Counted from the stretch's first letter, positions 55,864 to 64,000 are shown. The stretch: 64,000 nucleotides of DNA from Chitinophaga sp. H8 (GCF_040567655.1 NZ_JBEXAC010000002.1:930001-994000), one strand, 5' to 3'. The notes: generated by a model from the sequence alone, not told the origin. Numbers and translations are program-made.

Positions 55864-57003
55864 ATGGCAGATTTTTCGCACCTGCAGGATTTCCTTCAGC
55901 CTGTTTCCCGTGTATATCTCAATAATGATCAGGAATATGATGCCTACCAGATTGGTGGTGTTATTGACATTTATGAGCCGGATCATCATCCTGATCTGGA
56001 AGCAGCCCAGGTTATTATCTTGGGTGTGGGAGAAGAGCGGGGCAGCCAGTCGGGCAGGACAGGAACTTCTGGTCCGGATGCCATCCGTCGTGAGTTTTAC
56101 AGTTTGTATAACTGGCACAGGGAAGTAAAAGTAGCTGATATAGGCAATCTGCTTTCCGGCGCCACCCTTGCAGATGCCTATGCTGCCTTAAATGCAGTAC
56201 TTGCCGCCTTGCTTCATGCAAAGAAAACAGTGATTATCCTGGGAGGATCGCATGACCTTACCTATGCACAATATAAAGCCTATGCTTCCCAGCAATGGGT
56301 AATAGAAGCCACGGTAGCCGATGCACTGATTGATTTACAGGAAGAATCTCCCGCACGTTCAGACAGTTTTCTGATGGATATGCTGACAGAGCAGCCCAAT
56401 TATATCCGCCACTATAATCACCTGGGTTTCCAGAGTTATTTCGTACATCCACGGATGTTGGAAACACTGGATAAGCTGCGGTTTGATTGTTACCGGTTGG
56501 GTAAGGTACGGGAAAACATAGAGGAAGCGGAACCGGTATTGCGGAATACAGATCTTTTCAGCCTCGACATCAACATTATCCGGCATATGGATGCACCGGC
56601 CAATCACCTCTCCCCAAATGGATTTACCGGTGAAGAAGCCTGTTCATTAGCCCGTTTTGCCGGTATGAGTCATAAGCTCAGTACGTTTGGCATCTATGGT
56701 TACCGCCCGGAAAAAGATAAAGAAAACCTGACTGCCCGTCAGATATCACAAATGCTGTGGTATTTCATGGACGGACAGGCAGTTAAACAAAAAGAATCAC
56801 CACTGGAGAACCGGGATGCTTTCTGGGAATTTCATATTGCCTTTTCAGATATTGATACTGTATTCTTAAAGAGTAAAAAAACATCCCGCTGGTGGATGCA
56901 AACACCTGATAAGGAATTTTTGCCTTGCTCCTATGCAGATTACCTGCTGGCCAGCAACAATGAAATACCAGAAAGATGGTTGCGGCACCAGGAAAGGTTA
57001 TGA
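55864..57003 (+). CDS. Arginase/formimidoylglutamase-family (ureohydrolase-like) protein
   Basis: 379 residues from the ATG at 55864 (a GTG at 55861 is adjacent). The ureohydrolase fold is shown by VIILGVGEERGSQSGRTGTSGPDAIR, the first metal motif GGSHDLTYAQ, and the third motif region SLDINIIRHMDAPANHLSP. The usual second motif DAHxD reads DALID, so the metal-binding His is missing, and the second Asp of DxD in the third motif is Asn. Catalysis by the normal two-manganese site is therefore doubtful, though such variants seem common among Bacteroidota homologues annotated as formimidoylglutamase. The neighbour yitT is 69 bases downstream, across a palindrome. Confidence 0.78.
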   Translation: MADFSHLQDFLQPVSRVYLNNDQEYDAYQIGGVIDIYEPDHHPDLEAAQVIILGVGEERGSQSGRTGTSGPDAIRREFYSLYNWHREVKVADIGNLLSGATLADAYAALNAVLAALLHAKKTVIILGGSHDLTYAQYKAYASQQWVIEATVADALIDLQEESPARSDSFLMDMLTEQPNYIRHYNHLGFQSYFVHPRMLETLDKLRFDCYRLGKVRENIEEAEPVLRNTDLFSLDINIIRHMDAPANHLSPNGFTGEEACSLARFAGMSHKLSTFGIYGYRPEKDKENLTARQISQMLWYFMDGQAVKQKESPLENRDAFWEFHIAFSDIDTVFLKSKKTSRWWMQTPDKEFLPCSYADYLLASNNEIPERWLRHQERL

Positions 57004-57011
57004 AGCAGCTG

Positions 57012-57037
57012 CGTTAAACAATAGCTATTGTTTAACG
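57012..57037. promoter_or_regulatory. 26-bp perfect palindrome between the ureohydrolase-like and yitT genes
   Basis: CGTTAAACAATAG followed directly by its reverse complement CTATTGTTTAACG; 8 bases after the ureohydrolase stop and 36 bases before the yitT ATG. No T-run follows, so it is more likely an operator or RNA processing hairpin than a terminator. Confidence 0.65.
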
Positions 57038-57072
57038 TAAAGGAGCCACCGTAATTCGTAATTACTACATGC

Positions 57073-57966
57073 ATGAACAAACTCCGCAAAACGCGAATTG
57101 CCCGTATCAGTCTTATTCAGAATCTACAGGACATGATACTGATCGGTATTGGAGTGTTATTAGCCGCCCTTGGGCTGAAAGGGTTTCTATTACCTAATGG
57201 TTTTCTGGATGGAGGCGTAACAGGTATATCCCTGCTGATAAGCCGGCTTACCGGCTGGTCTATTTCCGTACTGCTGATTGTGATCAACATGCCTTTTATT
57301 CTGCTGGCTTACCGGCAGTTATCTACCACTTTTACTATTAAAGCCATGGCAGCGATTGTGGGATTGTCTGCCTGTTTGTTTTTGATAGAAGTACCCATCA
57401 TTACCAGTGATAAGCTGCTGATTGCCATTTTTGGCGGGTTTTTTCTGGGTGCAGGAATAGGGTTGTCTATACGTGGAGGCGCTGTGCTGGATGGTACAGA
57501 AGTTTTGGCATTGTATATCAACCGCAAAACGGTGTTGACAGTAGGAGAAGTGATCATGTATTTTAATGTCGTGATCTTTAGTGTGGCCGCCATTCTCATC
57601 AATATTGAAACTGCCCTGTATGCTATGCTCACCTATCTTTCTGCCTCAAAAACAGTAGATTTTATTATCCAGGGTTTTGAAGAGTACATTGCACTCACTG
57701 TGATATCCCCGGAAAGTGAGCTGATCCGCAAAACGCTTACCTTAAAATTAAAGAAAGGTGTAACCGTATTTAAAGGGAAGAGCGGTTATGGTAAACGTGG
57801 CGCAACGGATAATGAAATTGATATTGTATACACGGTAGTAACCCGGTTGGAAGTGCACCGGATTATCGATGAAATAGAGAAAATAGACGAGAAGGCCTTC
57901 ATTGTGCAGCATAACATTAATGATACCAAAGGAGGTATGATTAAACGAAGGGCTACTCACGGTTAA
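57073..57966 (+). CDS. YitT family membrane protein
   Basis: 297 residues. Five to six membrane helices in residues ~18-190 (DMILIGIGVLLAALGLKGFL, LLISRLTGWSISVLLIVINM, AIFGGFFLGAGIGLSIRGG) form the YitT/DUF161 part with the conserved GGVTGIS and GGAVLDGTEVLAL motifs. The C-terminal cytoplasmic domain (~205-295, DUF2179: LKKGVTVFKGKSGYGKRG, VVTRLEVHRIIDEIEKID) is a ligand-binding-like domain. Transport substrate unknown for the family. Confidence 0.92.
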   Translation: MNKLRKTRIARISLIQNLQDMILIGIGVLLAALGLKGFLLPNGFLDGGVTGISLLISRLTGWSISVLLIVINMPFILLAYRQLSTTFTIKAMAAIVGLSACLFLIEVPIITSDKLLIAIFGGFFLGAGIGLSIRGGAVLDGTEVLALYINRKTVLTVGEVIMYFNVVIFSVAAILINIETALYAMLTYLSASKTVDFIIQGFEEYIALTVISPESELIRKTLTLKLKKGVTVFKGKSGYGKRGATDNEIDIVYTVVTRLEVHRIIDEIEKIDEKAFIVQHNINDTKGGMIKRRATHG

Positions 57967-58017
57967 TACAGTATTGTTTACTCCAGGTGGGGCGTTTATA
58001 AATTGTAAAAGCAACAG

Positions 58018-58467
58018 TTATTGCTCCTGTTCTTCGGTTTTAATATTAGCAAAAGCTTTGCTGCTCAATAATTCCAGTAATCTTTCTTTTATGTAGGCCG
58101 CTTTATTATCTGTAGAGATCATTTCATCATCAAGACCATCCATGGTTTTCTTACTCAGTTTTTCTACCCTTTCATCCATCTTTTTAAAGAAGACGTCCTT
58201 TTTTTCCAGCCATGCTTCCTGGTCCATCCTTAAATGGCGTACACCACTACTGTCCATACTATTGCATATCTGCCGGTAGGTACTATCCAGCAGCAGGTTT
58301 AGCTGGGTATAGTATTGCAATGCACATTGATACTTGTGTTCACCCTTATCCAGGCATAGCTGGTAGCTTTTTTCCAGTGAGTCGAGGACTTTGTTTTGTG
58401 CCCGGGAGTATATCGACAGGCATAATAATGGTAGTGTGACAAGGATCAATGTTCGCATGAAACGCAT
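58018..58467 (-). CDS. LprI/DUF1311-like exported protein
   Basis: 149 residues. Signal peptide MRFMRTLILVTLPLLCLSIY, cleavage after SRAQ. The rest is helical with two cysteines (SYQLCLDKGEHKYQCALQY) and the segment LNLLLDSTYRQICNSMDSSG ... HLRMDQEAWLEKKDVFFKKM, matching the 'LxxxQxxWlxxrD' helix pair of the DUF1311/LprI family (in mycobacteria a lysozyme inhibitor). In this organism the role is unknown. It is convergent with yitT. Confidence 0.75.
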   Translation of the reverse strand: MRFMRTLILVTLPLLCLSIYSRAQNKVLDSLEKSYQLCLDKGEHKYQCALQYYTQLNLLLDSTYRQICNSMDSSGVRHLRMDQEAWLEKKDVFFKKMDERVEKLSKKTMDGLDDEMISTDNKAAYIKERLLELLSSKAFANIKTEEQEQ

Positions 58468-58561
58468 AGGCTATGTATAAGCTGCAAATATATATAATAA
58501 ATTTAATACAAGATATGGATGATCTTGCAGCTTTAATGTAAACGACAGCCTTGAGGATTTA

Positions 58562-59368
58562 TTATATTGGTTTTGACATCTTTAGGGCATATACCATAGG
58601 CAGTTTGTGTTCCATGCCTTTAATGTAATAGCGATTGCCTTCCTGTATAGTATTGCGGAAGCAGTTGTAGGGAGAATAATCGAATTCCTGAAACTGTTCC
58701 AGTTTTAGCCCTGCCTGCAATAGTGCTGTAATCACGTCTGCCAATGAGTGATTCCAGTTATAGGTGAGTTGTTTAAAATCAGCGTTTTTATCAGCATAGC
58801 TTCCGGAGGATTCTTCTTTGATCACCTCTACGTTGAAGTAAGAATACTGCAGGTTGGTAAAGTCGTTGTCAAACATCCATACTGCCGGGTGGAATTCTAC
58901 GAAAATAAATTGACCGCCGGGCTTCAGGAAATGGCTTACTATCTGTGCCCATTTGTTCATATCAGGGAGCCAGCCTATTACACCATAGCTGGAGAATACG
59001 ATGTCGAACTGTCCCTGCAGGTTTTCTTTCAGGTTGTACACATTACTGCACATAAAAGCGGCTTTCTTATCCAGTGCCAGTTGTGCCGCCAATGCCTGTG
59101 CCTGCTGAATAGCTGCATCAGAAAGATCAATACCGGTGGTATTGGCGCCCATACGGGCAAGCGAGAGGGTATCCTGTCCGAAATGGCATTGCAGGTGGAG
59201 GAGTGATTGTCCGGTGATATCCCCCAGCAGGTTGAGCTCAATGCTATTCAGGCTGTTTTTGCCGTTGAGGAATGCTGGTACATCATAGAAATCAGATGCC
59301 ACGTGATAGGCCGTAGCCTTGTTCCAGCTTTTTTGGTTCGCATCAAAGTAATCAGGTGTAGTAGACAT
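58562..59368 (-). CDS. Class I SAM-dependent methyltransferase
   Basis: 268 residues. Rossmann-type SAM binding: motif I QSLLHLQCHFGQDTLSLARMG (residues ~54-74), GIDLSDAAIQQAQALA and the motif FDIVFSSYGVIGWLPDM, with the post-motif KPGGQFIFVEFHP. A Methyltransf_11/25-type domain with no substrate domain recognised. The minus-strand TACTTTTA (-7-like, one base off consensus) ends 3 bases before the ATG and merges with the T-tract of the preceding M16 operon's terminator. Confidence 0.88.
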   Translation of the reverse strand: MSTTPDYFDANQKSWNKATAYHVASDFYDVPAFLNGKNSLNSIELNLLGDITGQSLLHLQCHFGQDTLSLARMGANTTGIDLSDAAIQQAQALAAQLALDKKAAFMCSNVYNLKENLQGQFDIVFSSYGVIGWLPDMNKWAQIVSHFLKPGGQFIFVEFHPAVWMFDNDFTNLQYSYFNVEVIKEESSGSYADKNADFKQLTYNWNHSLADVITALLQAGLKLEQFQEFDYSPYNCFRNTIQEGNRYYIKGMEHKLPMVYALKMSKPI

Positions 59369-59381
59369 TATTAAAAGTAAA

Positions 59382-59408
59382 AAAAGTTTCCCGGGGAGGG
59401 AAACTTTT
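59382..59408 (-). terminator. Rho-independent terminator of the M16 peptidase operon
   Basis: Perfect 11-bp stem: AAAAGTTTCCC (59382-59392) and GGGAAACTTTT (59398-59408) with a 5-base loop. On the minus strand the T-run (TTTTTTT) lies on the side of the downstream methyltransferase gene, so it stops the M16 genes. Confidence 0.92.
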
Positions 59409-59452
59409 CAGCATGCTTTACACGAACACGTTTTATCCTTTACACGAATGCA

Positions 59453-60733
59453 TTATATCACTACCAGTTCATAAAAATCTTCCGGTGAAAAGTACTGTTT
59501 GGCCAGCAGCTGCAGTTCTTCAGTAGTAATGGTTTTGATAGTACGGATGTTGTTATAGAAGTAATTTTCATCCAGATCGTTCAGGATCAGGTTTTTCCAG
59601 CGTTGTATGATCTGGAAAGCGCCGTCCAGGTCGCCCAGAATGGAGCCTATCATATAATTACGCACGAGGTTTAGCTCTTCCGCAGGTACTGGCGTTGTTT
59701 GCAGCAGGCGTAACTCTTTATAGATTTCTTCAATAGCTGCTTCGCACACATCACGTCCGGCTTCGGTGTGGATATTGATGGCGCTCGTTTGTCTGAAATT
59801 ATATATCTGGGAGGAGATACCGTAAGTATAGCCTTTATCTTCCCGGATATTGCTCATCAGTCTGGAGCCAAAGTATCCGCCAAAGATGGTATTCAACACC
59901 AGCATCTTAGAGAAGTCGGGATGATAGCGGTTGGGGAAATGCCTGGCCAGTCTTACAGCACCCTGTACCCCGTTCTCATCATTGAAGATACGGTATTTCT
60001 TTTCTTCTGCCGGTTGGATAGGCAGGTCCAGTCGGGAGATTTCACTTACGCCATTCCAGGAAGAACTGCCAAAGTATTGGTTTAACAATTCCACGATATT
60101 GTCCGGCATATTACCCGCTACAAAAATGCGGCAATTGTTGAAGGTATAGTGTTTTTTATAGAAGGCACGTAGTGCTTCTGTTTGTAAAGCATCATAAGCC
60201 ATCATGCTACTTACGCGGCCATAGGGATGGAAATCTCCAAACAGGTATTTATCTATGAAACGGTTAGCCACAAAATCGCATTTCTGCAGGTTTACGGCCA
60301 GTTTTTGTTTCATGATCTGTTTGTAGGTAGCCAGTTCGTCTTCACTGAAAGCCGGGTCCAGTATTACTTCCTGTAAAACGGGCAACAGCATTGCCGTATG
60401 TTTGGTGAGGCAGTGCAGGGTAAAGGTAGCATGTTCGTGATAGCTGTTACGGTTCAGATAAGCGCCATAATATTCAATGCTTTCATTTATTTCCAGTGCG
60501 GTATGTTTGCTGGTACCGTTCTTTATCAGATAGTTGGTAGCGGTGGCCTCCAGGCTTTCGCTTTCATACCAGCTGCCGGCCGGAAAAACCAGTTCCAGTT
60601 GCAGGGTTTCCTGCTCTTCGGACTTTACCGCATATACCGGGATGCCGTTATCCAGTGTGAATTTTTCGTATGGCTTCAGCTTTATATCAAACTCTACGGC
60701 ATCTTTTATGATCGGAGCTATTGTTCTGTTCAT
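59453..60733 (-). CDS. M16-family peptidase homologue, non-catalytic partner
   Basis: 426 residues. Pitrilysin fold throughout (TLDNGIPVYAVKSEEQETLQLELVFPAGSWYE, DKGYTYGISSQIYNFRQTSAI, KYLFGDFHPYGRVSSMMAYD), but the zinc motif HxxEH, expected after the first strand, is absent (the region reads ATATNYLIKNGTSKH). Such inactive subunits pair with an active one, as in mitochondrial processing peptidase and several bacterial M16 pairs. The active partner is the gene just upstream (70 bases). Confidence 0.9.
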   Translation of the reverse strand: MNRTIAPIIKDAVEFDIKLKPYEKFTLDNGIPVYAVKSEEQETLQLELVFPAGSWYESESLEATATNYLIKNGTSKHTALEINESIEYYGAYLNRNSYHEHATFTLHCLTKHTAMLLPVLQEVILDPAFSEDELATYKQIMKQKLAVNLQKCDFVANRFIDKYLFGDFHPYGRVSSMMAYDALQTEALRAFYKKHYTFNNCRIFVAGNMPDNIVELLNQYFGSSSWNGVSEISRLDLPIQPAEEKKYRIFNDENGVQGAVRLARHFPNRYHPDFSKMLVLNTIFGGYFGSRLMSNIREDKGYTYGISSQIYNFRQTSAINIHTEAGRDVCEAAIEEIYKELRLLQTTPVPAEELNLVRNYMIGSILGDLDGAFQIIQRWKNLILNDLDENYFYNNIRTIKTITTEELQLLAKQYFSPEDFYELVVI

Positions 60734-60803
60734 GGTTATTTATTTAAACCTGTAGTAATGGCAAGTGAGGTGGTCATCAGTACCAGCGCGCTGTGCAATT
60801 CCT

Positions 60804-62042
60804 TTAGTTTTCTGCGTAATAGTAAATGGTATTCGAGTTCTTTTCATTAAAAAGCAGTTGTGCTTCCTGGTGTATACCTTCGGCGGTGATCACCTCATAG
60901 TTTTCGAACTCTTTGTTCATCAGTGCTGCATCTCCCAGCAGTTCATAAAAAGCGAGATTGTTGGCACGGCTTAATAAACTCATATCTTCAAAAGCCAGCA
61001 TACTTTCTACCCTGTTCTTTACTTTTTGCAATTCTCTTTCCGGGATAATTTCCTGTTGCAGTTTTTCCAGTTCCAGTTGTATGGCCTTTTCTGCATCCTT
61101 CATTTTTACGCCTTTTACCAGCTTGCCTTCGATTGTAAGCAGGCCGGCTTCCAGGCTACCAAAATGATAACAATCAATATTACTGAATAGTTTTTTCTCT
61201 TTTACCAGTACCTGGTGCAGACGGGAAGATCCTCCCCCGCTGAGGATGTCGGAGATGAGATCTGCAGCATAATAGCGTTTGTCTGAACGGCCGCGCATGT
61301 GGTAGCATTTATACAGCGCATCGAGTGGTACATTGGCCTTTATTTCCAGTTTGTGTGCCTCCTGCTGTGGTGGCTCCTGGGGAAGGTTACGTACATATTT
61401 TTCACCGGAAGGAATATCACCGAACCATTTTTCTGCCAGGGTTTTTACCTGTGCTGTTGTTACATTACCACCTACTACCAGGATGGCATTTACCGGGCGG
61501 TAGTGTTTAAAGAAAAATGCTTTCACATTTTCCAGAGTAGCATTTTCAATATGAGATAATTCCTTTCCTATGGTCATCCAGCGGTACGGGTGAGTAGTAT
61601 AGGCCAGTTCCCGCATTTTATGCCATACATCACCATAAGGTTTGTTGATATAATGTTCTTTAAATTCTTCACATACTACTTTACGCTGTACTTCCAGGCT
61701 TTTATCGGTAAAAGCCAGGGAAAGCATGCGGTCACTTTCCAGCCAGAATGCCGTTTCGATATTTTCTGCCGGCAATTGTATGTAATAATTGGTGAAATCG
61801 TTGGTGGTGTAGGCATTGTTCTCCCCTCCTGCCATTTGCAGGGGTTCGTCATACTCCGGAATATTGATTGATCCCCCGAACATGAGGTGTTCAAACAGAT
61901 GGGCGAACCCTGTTTGTGCGGGGTTTTCATCGCGGGCTCCCGCATCGTACAGTACGTTTAAAACCGCCATAGGCGTAGTGTGGTCCTCATGCACGATTAC
62001 CCTTAACCCATTAGAGAGGGTAAATTTATTATAATGGATCAT
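60804..62042 (-). CDS. M16-family zinc peptidase, catalytic partner
   Basis: 412 residues. The inverted zinc motif HLFEH (FAHLFEHLMFGGS) is at residues ~48-52, with the third ligand Glu expected near residues 125-135 (AGGENNAYTTNDFTNYY... VVCEEFKEHY). The C-terminal inactive half is normal (KPYGDVWHKMRELAYTTHPY, YKCYHMRGRSDKRYYAADLI). Probably a cytoplasmic or periplasmic peptidase dimer with the following gene; no signal peptide is seen. Confidence 0.92.
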   Translation of the reverse strand: MIHYNKFTLSNGLRVIVHEDHTTPMAVLNVLYDAGARDENPAQTGFAHLFEHLMFGGSINIPEYDEPLQMAGGENNAYTTNDFTNYYIQLPAENIETAFWLESDRMLSLAFTDKSLEVQRKVVCEEFKEHYINKPYGDVWHKMRELAYTTHPYRWMTIGKELSHIENATLENVKAFFFKHYRPVNAILVVGGNVTTAQVKTLAEKWFGDIPSGEKYVRNLPQEPPQQEAHKLEIKANVPLDALYKCYHMRGRSDKRYYAADLISDILSGGGSSRLHQVLVKEKKLFSNIDCYHFGSLEAGLLTIEGKLVKGVKMKDAEKAIQLELEKLQQEIIPERELQKVKNRVESMLAFEDMSLLSRANNLAFYELLGDAALMNKEFENYEVITAEGIHQEAQLLFNEKNSNTIYYYAEN

Positions 62043-62159
62043 ATGCGTTTATTGGTTAAAGTAAGCTTCCTAACGGAAAATGCAAGTTACGTTAAAATAC
62101 GCTATGGCGCATGCCACTGGAAGGCTACAGGGCTGCCAGGATGTTAAAGTGGTCTTAAA

Positions 62160-63107
62160 TTACCGTTGTGCAGCGATTTGTTCCAGGTAAAGCTCCCGCT
62201 GCGCATAATTGACCGTGATATTGAACTGTTTCCATACATCATAGCCAATAGAGCCGGCCATTTCAGAAAGCGCCCCGCTGTCATTTACGTCTTTACAATA
62301 ACTTACCGGTGTAGGTTTGATGACAGTATTGCCGATTTGCAGGGAAGGGATGTTGCTATTGATGTAGTAAAGCGTTTTGGTCATATCCTGTACTCTGTCT
62401 GTATTAATCGTAGGGAGCAGCACATTCAGTTTGTGTTTATCTACATAGGGCCAGTTAAAAAGGATACCATAGTTGCCTCCGGAGGTAAAGTGGTAGCGCC
62501 CGGATAAGGCTTGTCCATCCGGCAAGGTTATTACCGCTTCAATAGTGGGTGTGGTAAAGTTGAGCCGGAATGGCACCTGCTGGCCGGGTGTATTGGGAGG
62601 AGTTTTCCCTGCCCGGTAAAAGACCAGCTGATGTTGACCGTGGTCAATTTTAACGATATACCTTTTTAGCAGGTCTACTCCAATGATACCATCAATTTTG
62701 TAGCCACCTGTATTAAACTGGGTCAGGTCTTCCAGATATACCTTCACAAAGGGTAGGCGCAGCTGTTTGAAGTACAATGCATTGAGAGTTGTGGTTTGTA
62801 CCATCAGCATACCATTGGTAGTCCCACTTACCCCCATGATCTTATTGCCGCGCAACTGCAGTTTGTTGGCCAGATCGCTGTGGAGGGTAGTAACCTCTGC
62901 TCCTGTATCAAAGATAAAGTGTAAGGTATCGGTGCTGCCTGAGTAAATACCGGAGATCACCAGGTTGTCGTTGATGAGCTGGAAGGGAAGTATGGCCACG
63001 GGCTGAAGGCTCCCTGTTGGCCCAGGTGCAACAGTATTTTTTCCCTGTGCAGTAACCAGCACGGGACAGCATATGATGATCAGAAAAAAGCAACAGTAGC
63101 GCCACAT
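62160..63107 (-). CDS. Retropepsin-like aspartic protease
   Basis: 315 residues. Signal peptide MWRYCCFFLIIICCPVLVTAQ. The catalytic motif FIFDTGAEVTTL has Asp67 at the expected place of the retropepsin-like fold, followed by GIIGVDLLKRYIVKIDHG and a second similar half (PSLQIGNTVIKPTPVSYC, GSIGYDVWKQFNITVNYAQREL). Likely exported protease of the aspartyl_protease_2-type found in many Bacteroidota. Its start is 13 bases after the stop of the upstream protease gene. Confidence 0.82.
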   Translation of the reverse strand: MWRYCCFFLIIICCPVLVTAQGKNTVAPGPTGSLQPVAILPFQLINDNLVISGIYSGSTDTLHFIFDTGAEVTTLHSDLANKLQLRGNKIMGVSGTTNGMLMVQTTTLNALYFKQLRLPFVKVYLEDLTQFNTGGYKIDGIIGVDLLKRYIVKIDHGQHQLVFYRAGKTPPNTPGQQVPFRLNFTTPTIEAVITLPDGQALSGRYHFTSGGNYGILFNWPYVDKHKLNVLLPTINTDRVQDMTKTLYYINSNIPSLQIGNTVIKPTPVSYCKDVNDSGALSEMAGSIGYDVWKQFNITVNYAQRELYLEQIAAQR

Positions 63108-63120
63108 TTTACAAATAACG

Positions 63121-64000
63121 CTAAAGAATACTTTTTATTGGTAGCTTTTTCAGAATCAACTCGTTATTACGCATGATCAGCAGGTTTACCCGGGTACCTA
63201 CGTTCTTAAGGAGTTCCCGGTAGAGTTGTAAATTACTGCCTACATAGTTATTGATGGCAATGACAATATCGCCCTTTTTAAAGCCTGCCTTTTCAGCCGG
63301 AGAGCCCTTGATAATATCTGTTATTTCTACCTTGCCATTGATCAGATAGATGATGAGGCCGGTATAGGAATAATCAAACATATCCCGGAAGTGGGTATTG
63401 GGAAGGAGATAGATTTCTTTCTTGGCATAGTTGAGCGTGATATTAAAGCGGCGCAACAGATCATTACCGATCATACCTCCCAAAAAAGGGTAGGCGGTGA
63501 TATTACTTACGTCATCAAACATGTAGGTAGGAACATTCCGGAAGCTGTAGTTGCCGATACGTACCTCCTGCATAGTGGTGAGTTGCATGGACATTTTACC
63601 CCCCAACCCCTGTGCTTCGGTTTCAATGATCTTGGTACGTTTGCGGGCCAGGAGGCCGCTGTCTTTAACAAACTGATTGGAGAGCAGCAGACACATACCC
63701 GCCCCGGTATCAAAATAATAGCGGGTATTTACCTGCCTTTTACCATTTTTTACCGGCGCATTAATCAGTGGGATAAGTGTAAGGGAGGGTTTCATCAGTA
63801 GTCCACCTTTAGGGTAGGTATGATTACCTTTGGTGTAAATGCTGATATCTTCCGTGTCATAATTCACATTTACAATGTACCTGCTGATAAGACTGTATCC
63901 AATGATACCGTCCACCTGCAAGCCATATACCTGACTGATCAGTTCATAGTCATTTACGTGAAAGTCGAGGCTGTCTACCACCAATCCGGGAAGCCGTAGT
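63121..64000 (-). CDS. Two-lobed retropepsin-like protease with C-terminal PDZ domain (N-terminus beyond window)
   Basis: Partial; reading continues open to the right edge (a TTG at 63982-63984 is internal). The visible 293 residues begin in the end of a first lobe (LQVDGIIGYSLISRYIVNVNYD), then a second lobe with the catalytic motif RYYFDTGAGMCLLLSNQF and FLGGMIGNDLLRRFNITLNY. The last ~90 residues form a PDZ domain (YTGLIIYLINGKVEITDIIKG, SPAEKAGFKKGDIVIAINNY). It resembles Bacteroidota proteins that pair retropepsin-like lobes with PDZ; regulated envelope proteolysis is a likely role (inference). It is transcribed with the shorter protease gene at 62160. Confidence 0.82.
   Translation of the reverse strand, partial: LRLPGLVVDSLDFHVNDYELISQVYGLQVDGIIGYSLISRYIVNVNYDTEDISIYTKGNHTYPKGGLLMKPSLTLIPLINAPVKNGKRQVNTRYYFDTGAGMCLLLSNQFVKDSGLLARKRTKIIETEAQGLGGKMSMQLTTMQEVRIGNYSFRNVPTYMFDDVSNITAYPFLGGMIGNDLLRRFNITLNYAKKEIYLLPNTHFRDMFDYSYTGLIIYLINGKVEITDIIKGSPAEKAGFKKGDIVIAINNYVGSNLQLYRELLKNVGTRVNLLIMRNNELILKKLPIKSIL

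Noticed and set aside
1..64000. tRNA, rRNA, prophage, integrase or transposase genes.
   Set aside because: None could be recognised on reading both strands; the repeats found have no associated transposase in this window.

Overview
The window looks like a chromosomal segment of a Bacteroidota bacterium, most likely a soil or plant-associated Chitinophagaceae such as Chitinophaga. This is inferred from the SusC/SusD pair with an ECF sigma/FecR switch, the TamB/TamL pair, lipoproteins with SxxC-type lipoboxes, repeated -7 elements of the Bacteroidota type (TAnnTTTG), and moderate G+C. I saw no phage, integrase, transposase, rRNA, tRNA or CRISPR array. About 47 genes are supported; the first and last run off the window.

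Layout. 1-9.8 kb: the start of a PQQ-type propeller protein, a PoxB-like pyruvate oxidase, and the outer-membrane assembly pair tamB-tamL. 9.8-11.5 kb: two repeat-rich gaps around one secreted protein. 11.5-17.7 kb: glutamate synthase gltB-gltD. 18.0-20.1 kb: a small module of a MauE-like redox membrane protein, a secreted two-cysteine microprotein and a membrane-anchored propeller-like protein. 20.1-31.8 kb: a polysaccharide-utilisation locus: ECF sigma and FecR (divergent), SusC, SusD, an IPT/NHL lipoprotein, a compact GH20-like hydrolase and a GH89 alpha-N-acetylglucosaminidase, followed on the other strand by a GHL10/DUF187 hydrolase. 33.6-38.7 kb: DUF3500 protein, methylglyoxal synthase with an MscS channel, ferritin and an Nfu-type Fe-S carrier. 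38.7-48.5 kb: a PNGase F-like amidase, a serine hydrolase, NAD-precursor uptake (PnuC plus ribosylnicotinamide kinase), MtgA, a secreted FAD oxidoreductase, a YciO-type protein and a BKACE enzyme. 48.6-64 kb: C1 peptidase, GNAT, DNA polymerase I, a glycosyltransferase, small proteins, a ureohydrolase-like protein, YitT, methyltransferase, a pair of M16 peptidases and two retropepsin-like aspartic proteases.

How the genes work together. The 20-32 kb locus reads as a regulated uptake system for N-acetylglucosamine-containing glycans: SusC carries an N-terminal signalling domain that can talk to FecR, and the two hydrolases match GlcNAc-terminated chains. The PNGase F-like gene 7 kb away could release N-glycans from protein for the same purpose. 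Most other genes are housekeeping.

The most unusual signals are not genes. Two ~300-bp near-identical intergenic elements, with inverted ends and an internal array of 11-bp units, lie 30 kb apart. A related family of AGCTATTAGC/GCTTTTAGC repeats sits directly against stop codons of unrelated genes; in two of them it supplies the last codons and the stop. Several genes also have a perfect or near-perfect -7 element only 3-4 bases before the ATG, suggesting leaderless mRNAs.
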